Shown here: positions 1 to 11,000 of the stretch, piece by piece
Layout: every line of letters begins with the position of its first letter
Numbering within the stretch: position 1 is the stretch's first letter
NCBI GenBank assembly: GCA_009741485.1
Contig: CM019214.1
Span: forward strand, 50,866,863 to 50,930,862
Length of the DNA stretch: 64,000 nucleotides
Direction of reading: 5' to 3'
Source: Malurus cyaneus samueli
Taxonomy: Eukaryota; Chordata; Aves; Passeriformes; Maluridae
Made by a program: the position numbers and the translations under genes
The notes under the pieces: generated by a model
Seen by the model: the letters and a program-made list of their open reading frames with translations, nothing else
Databases searched by the model: none
Told to the model about the DNA's origin: nothing

Positions 1-382
1 TTTAAACATTTACCGAGCCAAACATTAAAATTACAACTTCACAGTCAAGGTGACAGATGGACTGTCTGGTCGCTAGCAGAGATAATAATAAACCAATTTC
101 ATCCAAAGCTCAGTTTAAAATAAAACCAAAATCTAAAATACAATGGCAAAAATTTAAGCGATTACATATATAGTTTCTTATTAGCTTTATCCTGGATCTG
201 AGGCAATCAAGTATATCTAACCACTGTAATCTAGTGGTGAATAAAGATTGATTGTAGCAAAGCAAGGTCTTTGTCAGCTTGTACTGTGTGGAATTTGCTG
301 TATGTATGATTAATGCGCTAAAGGTCTGAGCTGAGCCTACAGGCTTCTTGCTAGCTCTTACTGCCATCTACTGACTAAAACT

Positions 383-385
<3 letters not shown>

Positions 386-413
<28 letters not shown>
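386..413. repeat. poly(T) run, 28 T
   Basis: An uninterrupted run of 28 T. No TTTATT lies just downstream, so it does not look like the tail of a minus-strand retrocopy. Best read as a mononucleotide microsatellite. Confidence 0.9.
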
Positions 414-1536
414 CTGTTTGATTGTTTTTCTAATCTTCTCCAGAGATGTAAGGCTCAAGAATAACCCTCAAAGTCAGGCTAGAAGCAATGAGCACTGTTA
501 AAATTTATCTGCCGTATTCCTGAAGCCAGGACTAGGTGGGAATGCACTTCGTGAAATTGAGAAAATCGTGAGTTGTGAGTTTGTGCACAATAGATCATTT
601 CTTCCGAAACATCAATTGGTTAAATGTAATACTTTTAAATCTATATTTCTTGTTTAAAAGCAGTCTGTACACTGAGCAAATTGATACCATTATAATAAAG
701 TAATCTTTCTTATAAGAGGAATAGATCCTTAAATCACAGCTCTATATACAATGATTAGAAATTAAAGTAATGTACCAAAGTAGTGTTGAATTAAAACCTT
801 AAACCTGGATGGTCAGTTCACAAACAAGAAATATGGTTAGAGATTTTCAAAATCTGTGGAGCATATAATTCCAGACATCATTTCAGTGGGACAGAATATA
901 GTATCAAAAAGGTTCAACAGCTATTTTTGAAGGCTTGTTATGGGAGAAAAATGAAAAAGAAAATCTTAAAAGCTTTATTTTCTTCAAGGCATCTCTGCTC
1001 CTTTAGCGCCTCAGGTGGTTGCCCTTCAACATGTCCAAGAATTTGGCATTTCAAACCTCACAGGGTCTGCAAAAGCTTTTCTGAGAATATCAAGGAACTC
1101 TTTCTTTCAAGTCTACAAATTAAGTCTTTTATCTGATCATGCTGATTTCAACAGATTGGAATAACTTGAATGTTTAGATCAATAGCCCTTCAAGTGATAT
1201 GGACATACCAAGTGGACAAAACTGTGCTTTAACACAAAACAAAGGGTGCTTAAAAAAATGGGATATTGTAGTGTCTCTTTCAGAGAAAGGGGAAAAGCTC
1301 CAAACCAACCATATGAAAATACAACACCAGCTGTTTCCTGAACTAAAACCTCTCATAAGGGAAGTAGAACAGTGTAACAAAGACTCAGGTTTTGTGAAGG
1401 CCAGATATGCCCACTTTGGGTCTTTCTTTTTGGCCTAATATTTACCTCATGCAAAGGTTGTCAAAGTGTTATCTGATATTTTAGAACACTGTATGCACAA
1501 TTTTTGTAAAATAATTTTCCTTGACGTTGCAGGGAC

Positions 1537-1537
<1 letters not shown>

Positions 1538-1567
<30 letters not shown>
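1538..1567. repeat. poly(A) run, 30 A
   Basis: An uninterrupted run of 30 A. No AATAAA occurs in the 30 bases upstream, so a retroposon tail is not supported. Confidence 0.9.
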
Positions 1568-1569
<2 letters not shown>

Positions 1570-1958
1570 GGGATAAAAAAACTCAGAAATTGTGATGTAG
1601 TCAGTGTATTTTTTTTCTTTATGACACAGGTAGCATTTGACCAACTATAACTCATTCAGTGCAAAGCACTGCTGCTTTGTTGATCAATATTTATGATCAA
1701 GTTCTCGTGTTAACTATAACTCCATTAATCCAGCTGCAGAATCTTGAAAAAAGACAGTGAGACTTTAAAAAATTGGGCTTTAGAATCAAATACAGAATTC
1801 ATATCACTGAACTTCAGATGACTCCAGCAGAACCTTCTGAATTTAAGATAGAGTCTCTACACTGGTTTAAATATCTCTAATTCCTGGCTCATTTTCCTGA
1901 GAAATAGACCAGGGTGAACCCTGCTTGCCAGACAACCATCATTCTTTACTCTCTCTTG

Positions 1959-2175
1959 TTTTTTTTTTTTTTTTTCCAGTTTGGTTCCAGACTTTAGGAA
2001 AGATGGATGAGAATGCCGAAAACATCTCCCTCTCAGCAACAATCCAGGAATTCTTTAAATGTCTGCTTCAGCCAACTGTGTAGTTCAGAGGAAATCAGTA
2101 AGACTGTTTACCAGTACACAAATAAATCAATGTTTAAGTGTTTTGTGGATTTTTTTCTTTTTTTTTTTTTTTTTT
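1959..2175. repeat. two poly(T) runs (1959-1975 and 2158-2175)
   Basis: Two T runs of 17 and 18 bases lie about 180 bases apart in otherwise ordinary AT-rich sequence. Neither is next to a recognisable element. Confidence 0.8.
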
Positions 2176-4456
2176 AAAGTCTTGGAATGATACCATATAT
2201 CTTTTCCTTCCTAATGCATACCCATGATTCTTGGATAATCTAGTAACAAAAAATATCCTCTCCTTCCTATAACTCTCTTGTCCTCTGAGTAACATTACTC
2301 TTATCACTCATTGTTTGACAAATAGTGGTAGTCATTGCAGTGTGTGTTCTAGCAATACATCCCAAAATCATCCTATCCTGGCATATAACTGCAGTGCATT
2401 TAAACAAACCTTACACTTAAAGTAGCATTTAGAAACCTTTGAAAATTGTCTGGTTAAAGCTGCATGTCTAGCTTCTTTACTGAAGCCCCTGGAGGAAAAT
2501 GTTAAAATTTATCATATGCTCCCTTCAGCCTGGAAGATGCATTAAGCATAATAATTTCTTTAAAATTCAGTAAGACTACTGATTTTTCTCTTACTGAGTT
2601 AAAATTGCTTAAATTATTTATAATGGGAATGCTAACACCATCTCACATACAGTGGCACGAACATGCTGCTCTAAAAATTATGATCGTACCAACTGGTTAA
2701 ACTCAATACATTTGCTTAAGTTGTAAACTACTTTAAGTTTTTAAGCTTCAGTATTTAAGTACACAGGTAACAATATTAATAAGGTATTATTGTTCTTACA
2801 GTTTAAAATCAAGCTATTTACATTTTGTATGCAAAAATAGTAAGATAAAACAGTCCAAATCAGATGCACGTCTCTGACGGACCACAGCAGAATACATTTT
2901 ACATGTATTACTTCAACTTCATGAGAACTGGAACTTGTTACAAAATATTTTTTTAGGTACTATTGGTAGTGGGTTTATTCATCATCATACATATACATGT
3001 TGAAAACTATAAGTAGGACACAGAGGGGAGAGGGATAAAAATGGGTAGAAGTCTTTAAAGTTTCTAAATGTAGAAAAAACTTTCCAAGGGAAAATTATCC
3101 AGACCATCTCCATTATGGCAAAAAATGCCAACCCAGGTGCTTGCTCACACTTTCTCTTAGCATGACAGCAGGAGAAAATATGACAAACAGGAAGGAAAAG
3201 GTCATGGGTTGAGAGAAAGATGGGAGATTACCAATTCGACACTGAAAGCAAAATAGAGTCTACTCAAGGAATATAAATATAGTTTATTACTAATTAAAAG
3301 AATAATGCAATTACTAATTTAAGTAGTGGAAAATAATTAAAAAAAAATAAAATTGTTTTCTTTACTCTTTTCTATTATCAGCTTCATTTCTTAGCTTCTG
3401 ATTCTTCTCTCCTCATCTTGAGCATTGCAGAGAGTAAGAAATGGGGGTTGCAGTCAGTCCATAACAGCTCCTCTCTATTTTCCTTTCTCCTCACACTTTT
3501 CCCCTCTTGCAGTGTGGGTTCTCCATGAGCTGTTCTTCAGGAAAAAAAAAAATCTTCTCCATAGTTCTGCTCCATATCTCTCACACACATTGCAGATCCC
3601 ATCAGGAAAAAGTCTGCTCTCCACTGGCTGCAGCATCTCCTGTGTCATGGAGCACCTTCTCTCTCTTGGCTTCTGATTTTGCTGCTCCCTCTGCCCCACC
3701 TGCAGACTAAGGTCTTCCCTTTTACACCAATACAAACAGTGTATAGCTATGTAGTATTACTATCTAGTTCAGCAAACATGGCAATGACACCATATCTCAC
3801 TCAAACCCATGCCAAAACCTTTCATTCCAGCACATAAACTAATGTGTCATCTTTCAGAAATCTAGAAAAAAAAGGAGGAATTAAAATGTTTTAGGTTACA
3901 GATCTAGTCTTGGTTGTCTAATATTCTGGCTTGTATCTATTGATTTGATGTTGTTTTTTTTCAAAATGATGAGGAAGACAAGCTTTGCTGATTATTGAAA
4001 GGATGATTAAGTAAATTATTGCCCCTGACAATATCATCCCTGCTAGGCCTCGAGTTACTATTTCCTGTGAAAGGATAAAAAAAAAATTATATGAGCCTGC
4101 ACCTCAGTCCCATAAGGTCGTACTTCAGATTTGTATTTGTATCTGATGGAGTGAATTCTACACAACATTGAAGTGAAAGGGATTATGATTCCCATTGTGT
4201 TATCCCTGATGTGTGGGTGATAGCATTAAGACTTGGTCTTATTTATATGGGTTATTTCACAGTGACTGACTTGCAGGAAAGATTTAAAAACTAATGAGTA
4301 TCTAAATATTTCATACAAATAAAACACAAACTCATTAATTCTCTACAGCTTTCCAGAAATATCACTGCAAAGATACAACACTCTTAAATAGCTGTCTTAT
4401 TAGTACCTTGTCAACACCTAAATGCTCATATAATTTATATCATATAACTCCTATAT

Positions 4457-4580
4457 TGTTCTGTTTTCCACTGGAATAGAGTTAAGTTTCCTCTTAGTAG
4501 CTGGTACAGTGCTGTACTTTGGGTTTCATATGAGAATAATGCACAGAGTGTGCATTTATCACTTAGATAAAAAGTACTGT
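4457..4580 (+). mobile_element. ERVL-like LTR, 5' portion (decayed)
   Basis: The stretch reads like the first 120 bases of the abundant avian ERVL LTR family. It has an ATAGAGTTAA word, then CCTCTTAGTAGCTGGTACAG, a GTGCTGT box and ATGAGAATAATG. The remaining LTR is not contiguous; only random AT-rich sequence follows. No coding sequence is present. Family assignment is by recognition of conserved words and should be confirmed by alignment to avian LTR consensus sequences. Confidence 0.72.
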
Positions 4581-5788
4581 ATAGAGTCTAATAGCATGTC
4601 TTGCAAGTAAAATAATATTTGAGAATATGTTCAGAAATTCTGCAGTCTAGACAAACCTGCAGAAACTTCCTAAGCCAACTGTATCCCTCTTTGAAGAACC
4701 GGTCTCTCTATGTGGACTATGACAGGAGACTGCAATCACAATCGTTAGGATAATGAGTGTGGGAACATGGGTAAGATGAATCCCCGATTACATGACTTGG
4801 CTCAAATCTTTCAGAAAGCCTGTGACAGAATCTGGATATGGTTTAGTATCTAATACATTAATTTGCTAATAATTAAGTCCAATTTCTGCAGAGTTGGTAA
4901 CATCAGAACATCACCAAAAAACACACTTGTTTTTTTGTGTTAACAGGTAAACTGCATCCCCCCTCCATACAAAAGGAAAACTTCTAAAAAAAAAGAGATA
5001 TTACAATGAGGAGTTAAATCAAAACTGAATGAAATATACAGAGAAATATATTGTTTTGTGCAGGTTTTGCATCCTAAAATCTATGAATAAAGAAAAAAAG
5101 GAAAAAAATAGACAGTATAGCTAAAAAGCTAGACTCATTTTTTTCGAAATGTTTGGTGTTTAAGTAGAAAATGCTAGACAAAGCTGTAGTGAAACCATCT
5201 GCTCAGAAGAATGGAAGAAGTTTGGAGTAGGGAGGCAATGATTCAATTAACTTTGTCATTAACAGGAAGCAAACAGGACAATTGTCAACAAAAAGGTGGG
5301 GCATGACAGTATTGGAGTGTGATTGCTGTTGGGGAAAAAAGCAATGCATGGGGACCAATATCAGATATCAAAATCAGAAAATTACAATTCTGGAAATGAC
5401 TGTGCACTAAACTTTTGCAATGATATTAATTGAAATCCTGTTGGCATCTGTCATTTTCTCACAGCAGGTTTCATTTGTCAGTCATTATATTTAAAGACTT
5501 TCCATGATAAAACTTAATCAGACTAGCAACAGCAATATTGTGAAGAGCTTCCTACTTCCAGAATAATATAATTATTGTTGATTTGTAATCACAAGGATGG
5601 AAAATATTCATCATCCTTTCATGAATAAATGCCAGTAAGAGAATATTTCACAAGACTATTCTAAACAAGGAATACATTATGTGATACTTCAAGAAATGAC
5701 AGTGGTTGAGAATCCTTAATAGAAGGAATTAGTGTACATTAATAAGAACCGGGCATTATATTTTATACTTATTTTGGATGCCTGCTAG

Positions 5789-5820
<32 letters not shown>

Positions 5821-6180
5821 GGAATCTAAGAGAGTCTTTGCTGTTATGGCAAATATATAAACAATTCCACTCAAAAAATAGTTCACAAATGGTATTAAAT
5901 ATTAGAAAAAATGTAATTTAAAATGTCTGATGGAAAAGAAAAAATAATGATTGGATTAAAATACTGTTTTTCAAGAACGTAACTATTTCATAGAAAGTGT
6001 CTATAATCGATTACTCAAGTACTTTTCTTTATAAAAATAAATTTTGTCTCTTTTTTTTTTTTCTTCTTTTTATTTTTTAATTTTATTCACTGCTTGAAAT
6101 TAAAGATTTTCACACTTTTTTCCAAATTCTGGTGGGTTTCTGAGCAAAATATACAATAAACATTTCTGAGCAAAATCCTA
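4581..6180. other. AT-rich non-coding spacer
   Basis: No gene or recognisable repeat apart from a 30-base A run. It lies between a 5' LTR piece and a 3' LTR piece in the same orientation, so it might be the eroded inside of a provirus. I find no gag- or pol-like reading in any frame. Confidence 0.5.
5789..5818. repeat. poly(A) run, 30 A
   Basis: An uninterrupted run of 30 A without an upstream poly(A) signal at the usual distance. Confidence 0.9.
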
Positions 6181-6298
6181 ATCCTTCCTTCCTTCCTTCT
6201 ACACCTTCCTTCCTTCCTTCCTTCTCCTTCCTTCCTTTCCTTCTTTCCTTCTTCCTTTTCTTCTCCTTCCTTCCTTCTTCTTCTTCTTCTTCTTCCTT
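6181..6298. repeat. TTCC/TTC pyrimidine microsatellite
   Basis: About 115 bases are nearly pure pyrimidine on the plus strand, built from TTCC units that change to TTC units near 6280-6297. Such tracts can form triplex (H-DNA). It sits just 5' of the 3' part of an LTR, where these LTRs often carry a simple-repeat tract, so it may have grown inside the LTR. Confidence 0.85.
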
Positions 6299-6349
6299 GT
6301 TTTTTTAGACAAACTATCCTAACGTCTGTGTGTTTGTGCCTTTTGCTTT

Positions 6350-6485
6350 ACTTTATTAAACTATCTCAACCCATGAGTTTTCTTACTTATATCTTTCCTA
6401 CCCTCTCCTCCATCCTGCTCAGGATGGCAGAAGGTAAGTGAGTGGTTGGGTGATGCTTGGCTGCCAGCTGGGATTAACCCGAAAT
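6350..6485 (+). mobile_element. ERVL-like LTR, 3' portion
   Basis: The stretch matches the 3' end of the avian ERVL LTR type. It has TTATTAAACT, then TCTCAACCCATGAGTTTT, a TCTCCTCCATCC box, a GTGAGTGGTTGGGTGATGCT segment, and GCCAGCTGGGATTAACCC just before the end. The expected terminal CA has decayed to GAAAT. The 5' part is missing here; a pyrimidine tract lies directly upstream. Plus orientation, like the LTR 5' piece near 4.46 kb. Confidence 0.75.
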
Positions 6486-6487
6486 CT

Positions 6488-6553
<66 letters not shown>
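6488..6553. repeat. (GA)n microsatellite
   Basis: About 66 bases of GA dinucleotides with one AAAG interruption near the start, directly after the LTR 3' end. The arginine/glutamate-rich open frame crossing it is an artefact of the repeat. Confidence 0.95.
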
Positions 6554-6557
<4 letters not shown>

Positions 6558-7229
6558 GAGAGCAGAATTAGTTCTATCAGAGGTCTCTTATGTCCACCTG
6601 CTTTACCAGATAGAGTGCAGTGTATTCTAAATTTAAATTTTCATAGTTAGGGAGGAAATACTTGCAATAGTGGTTCATACAGAAAATACCAAGGGAAATT
6701 TTTCAGTAGGAGTGCTAGTTGATACCACTGTAATAAATCAAAAGAACAGTTCACTCAACACTTCATTTGTTGAGATCGAGAATCAAGCACAAACTTTTCC
6801 TCTTCCTGTCAAGGAGAATAAATATCACATTTATTTCCTGGGCATTTCAAGAAGTGCCAGACACCTGTACTGTTTAGATGCAACATTAATCATTTTACCA
6901 CCTGTGTGTCTTCTCATTTATAGCATCTTCCTCCTTTCAATTCCAATCGCTACTATCATTTCCTCAACAATAGGGAGCAAGCAGCTGCTGACAGTATTCC
7001 ATTTCTCATTTGATTAGCATAATTTTTAGATTTTAAAATTATTTTTAATTTATACCTTGGTCCATTCTTTTCAAATCTCTGCCACTTTGCTGTTTTCACC
7101 AGAAATCATTTTTTTCCTAATGTATTAATAGTGAAAGAATTTTTATGAATAAATAGAATGGGAAAATGCCCTGAGCTTCATCCTTTTTTTGATACTTGAT
7201 TGGCAGCAAGCAGTACAATATTCATGTAA

Positions 7230-7325
7230 TTTGGGTAGCTGGATAAAGCACTGGTTCAGGACTCCATCCAAAGATATCAGCGGTTCAAACTACATATTGT
7301 GAAACTCAGTTTTCTTCTACTGCAA
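7230..7325 (+). mobile_element. possible tRNA-derived SINE relic (MIR-like)
   Basis: The order of words suggests an old tRNA-derived SINE. An A-box-like TAGCTGGATAAAGCACTGG at about 7236 is followed 35-40 bases on by a B-box-like GCGGTTCAAAC, then a GTGAAACTCAGTTTTCTTC segment resembling the conserved MIR core (CTCAGTTTCC). The copy is short and diverged. Chance resemblance cannot be excluded without an alignment. Confidence 0.35.
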
Positions 7326-9220
7326 ACAGAAGTCAGTTATATAGGCAAACAATATTTCATTTGCCTATGAAGAGAAAAAAAAAATATTTGACTGTACACA
7401 GACAAGGTAACAAAGCATATTTGATTCCTAAAATATAATCTATCATTAACAGACTTTTCCTTTGGGGAGGCAGTTCTGAGGCCAGCTGGTTGCTTGATTG
7501 CACTGACACTTGACTTGAATATTGTGGTTGTGAAGTTTTACTGCAGTAGCATGGATTTTGTGTGCTGCTCTCCCCCTGCTTCCATTCCCACACTGCAGCT
7601 CTGCCAGCAGCTGCTGCCTCTTGCTCTTAGGCAGACTGCAGGTAGCACAGAGCACTGGAAACCCCATAGAAAAGGAATTCTTAAACATCTTCTCACACTA
7701 GACTACTCTCACTGCATATTAATGACTTTTTGCCAGTCTTCTGAGTTTTTTTTTTAAATTATAACTTTTACACTCTGGCTCTAGAAGCTATTGTCTAGGG
7801 TTGAGAGACTGCTCGCCCAAGGCAGAAACGGTTACTTGAAACAGGCTTTTATGCACTCTGATCTTAATAAAAATATTTTCATAAGATTTATGTTTCTCAA
7901 ACATAATAAAACAAAATGTGAACCTTTCAATTCTCACATCTCAATTATCTTGCATTTCTCTACCAGATGTCGAAAGTGAGATCATCATATTTTCATGTTT
8001 ATTATTTTTCTTGTAAAGGAAGTACCATGTGACTTTTCCTTCAAGCCTTCACTACTTGGCTAGAATAAAGCTGCAACTGAATCAGAATTTCATATCTAAA
8101 CCCTAAACATGACACTGAGATGACAACCCTGATCTATATACACCATGATGAGCTGTGGAAATGTGCAAGACTTGCCAGGAGCATGGGTAAGTAGGAGATA
8201 TTTATTCTGTTCTCTACAAGAACAGATGGCAGCTGAAAGTAACACAATATTTGAAATGGTGAGAGGAACATCTGGAGTGCTTTTGTTCATGTGAATATTT
8301 CTGATTAATCGAAGATGTAATTTGGGTTTACTGTTGCTACAAGCTTTGTCAAAGAATATGCATAGCCTGAGTTCCTACACAGCAGTGGTTTACCTTGTTA
8401 ATTCCTGTAACCCATTGTTTAAGCACTGAACAAACTTAGGGGAAGGTCCAACATTAACAAAATTAGGAGGAAGTCTAAGGCTAGCAATCACTCGAAGCTA
8501 GCTAAGTAATGAATTATATTTTGGTTTATGTGTGGGAGAACAGACCATGAAACTTTGTTTGTGCCTTGCTTTTACAGATGGATAAAGGATGCATTTCATT
8601 GTGTTGTAATGATGCAGACTCAGCCTGCACCAAAGGACTGTGTACAAATAAAGGGAATTTTTTAAATGTCCCAAGTAGATATAATGATATGGGTTGATGA
8701 GAAAGCTTCAAAAGAAAGGTAACACAGGGAGGAGGATTGGGAATTCATCTCAATGTCTCAGAGCTAGAAGCAACCAATAATACTGATTCAAAATTGCCAT
8801 ATCTATTGGTTCTATCTCTAGCTTCTATGTCTAGATTGCTCTTACTAAGTACAAAGAGTGTAAGTGTGAAATTCAAGGTATAAAAAATTACGTCTGCTTT
8901 GGAAAAAATAAGCGGCTTCTCTTTTTTGTGAGCTTGAGATTTCTCAGAAAAGTGACAACTGAAAATGGAAAATTTCAGGGTTGAAAAGCGGGTGTCTCAG
9001 TTTACTTGGCCCTCTCTTCTTTGCGCATGACTAGGCTTTCTACTGTGTCTTGACCTTGGCTGATGAGTAGGAACAATTCAAACTCCTCTACTAATCATGG
9101 GAATAAACCTAAGAAACATTGAGTTATATTGTCTTCTCTATAAGAGTAAATGCCATATAAGAGAAAAAGGCCATTTTTCTTCTATCACATTTTCACCAGC
9201 TTGTCAGACTTTACTGGGAA

Positions 9221-9253
<33 letters not shown>

Positions 9254-10679
9254 AAGGAAAGAGATTAAATGACCCAACAAGGTTCTGTTCAGACTTAGAA
9301 AGCTCAGCCATGTCATAACACAAACTGGGGAAATGAGCCAGAGACCATCTGATGAACTACCTGTCAGGCCAAGGGCTCTCAGCAGCAGTTACACTAGACC
9401 AGTGTTTTTTCCTCATTCATGTCACTTTATCACCCATATCACTTTTAAGTTTTCTGTCTATGTATGATCATTAAAATAGGTGAAAAAGGTGACTATAGAG
9501 CTAATTCCTGTTTTCTTAATATATGGATATATGTAATATTCTCTGCACTTTCTGAGAAATAGGCTTTGATAACAGGCTTTAATTTAGAGATGAATTTCCC
9601 ATCTCTCTTTCACTTCTGCTTTCTCCCCTCACCTACCCTCCCCTTCCCTAGGTACCACTCCTCAATTAAATAAAAGCCATTCTAATTAATCTGTTTTCTC
9701 AGACTCATATTTTGATGTTTTTCTGCATTTTCTTTACAATTCATCAATTGCAATTTTTGTTTCCTTTAAAATCTAACATTCTTTAATTCTTACAATAATT
9801 TGACTATTAAATTTCAGTACAATTACCACCAAAAAAAATCCAAAAACCAAACAAAAGACTTCCCTTCCCATATTTAAAATATCTATTCTGCTAGGATGAA
9901 GGAAATGTCAAATTTCCCAACAGAAGTAGCCTTTCTGAAATTTATATTTTGCTCTGCTAGCAGTGCCTCTGCTGATTGTCCCAAAGTTTTGTATAATGTC
10001 CACTATAAACATCTGCATGAACCTACTGCTGTTTTCAACAGTAGCAAAGGTTTTAGGTCTTCCTGAATACCATTAAATTGTCAGTCACGATCAGTTTTCA
10101 GAGGTGTTTTATTTACTTTACTGACATTTCTGATAAAACTGGGGGTTTAGGAAATGAAGTTTCTGTGGCTGCAACTGAAGCAAGATAGAAGTGGCTCTTG
10201 CTGCCCCATAACAGCTGATTTTCACCCTTTTTTTGCAAAAGGCTTTCTCCCCTTACATTACTTAAAATAGTCTACTATGTATTTTTTTATTCCTGCTTCT
10301 GTCAAAAATCTCTGCTATTGAGGACATTTTATTTAACTGTTAATATAGCAAATCTCACAAGATAGTGACTTATAATTGAGTGCAGGCATGGGACAATACT
10401 ATTTTATTCTGGCAGCAGAAGCCAGAGCAACACTGATTGCAGTGCAAATTTAAGCCAAGAAAGAGATACAGATTATTTGTTCCTTTGGGGTTTTTTGGTT
10501 GGTTGGTTGTTTTTGGTCGTGTTTCGGTTTTTTTTCCTCAACTGAGGAATACAAAAGGGTGGTTAAACAACAGGAGTCTGAACAACTGAAAGCTTGTGTT
10601 ATAAAACACCTGCAATATCCATATAAAACTATTGGAGCAATACTGCTGAACTCATGGGAGAGCCTTGTAAAGCACTGCA
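7326..10679. other. AT-rich non-coding spacer
   Basis: No gene or transposon recognised. It holds a 25-base A run at 9219-9243 and scattered short frames without motifs. The 7500-7650 part is somewhat richer in GC but shows no coding pattern. Confidence 0.55.
9219..9243. repeat. poly(A) run, 25 A
   Basis: A run of 25 A followed by an A-rich tract broken by G. No AATAAA precedes it. Confidence 0.9.
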
Positions 10680-10880
10680 GTGGTTATGGCTGGGGCAGAG
10701 CCAATTAGCCAATTTTCTTCACAGTGGTTATAATATGGATAATAAAGGTCTACATTTTGGGCTTTTTCTGAACATGGTGATGATTATAGAGGTGTTTTTG
10801 TTATTGCTGAGTAATGCTTACGCAGAGCCAAGGCCTTTTCACTGCAGTGAAATTCTCCAGCATCTTTAACTGAACTTGGT
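10680..10880 (+). mobile_element. ERVL-like LTR, 5' portion
   Basis: Words typical of an avian ERVL LTR occur in the right order: GGCTGGGGCAGAG, AATTTTCTTCACAGTGG, a TTTTGGGCTTTTTCTGAAC block, TTGTTATTGCTGAGTAATG, CTTACGCAGAGCCAAGGCC and TTTTCACTGC. Homology fades after about 10,880, and the promoter and 3' parts are absent. A second LTR type begins 35 bases downstream. Confidence 0.78.
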
Positions 10881-10914
10881 GCTGTCCTGGACTGATTGTT
10901 CCCATGTCTTTCTA

Positions 10915-11000
10915 TGTATTGGGTTTGTATGGTAAGGTTTTGGTAGCAGCTGTTTCAGGGGTGACTTCTGTGAGTAGCACTCGTGAGACTGTGAGAAAGT
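10915..11000 (+). mobile_element. second LTR type, 5' portion
   Basis: The sequence begins TGTATTGGGTTTGTATGG and continues AAGGTTTTGGTAGCAG and then GGGGTGACTTCTGTGAG. This is the start of a different, well-known avian ERV LTR family. It breaks off after about 85 bases. A minus-strand member of the same family lies at 33.56-33.73 kb. Confidence 0.72.

Larger units (their letters stand above)
1..4456. other. AT-rich non-coding spacer
   Basis: I see no gene here. Open frames are under about 90 codons, lack recognisable motifs and are scattered on both strands. The stretch is AT-rich with several homopolymer runs, listed separately, and no recognisable transposon. Whether it is intronic or intergenic cannot be told. 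Confidence 0.6.

Noticed and set aside
6438..6650. 70-codon frame with a long RERERE stretch
   Set aside because: Product of the (GA)n microsatellite and an LTR edge.
6670..7017. 115-codon frame with a hydrophobic segment near its end
   Set aside because: AT-rich sequence, no recognised domain, no promoter, splice or codon pattern. The hydrophobic stretch is expected from T-rich codons.
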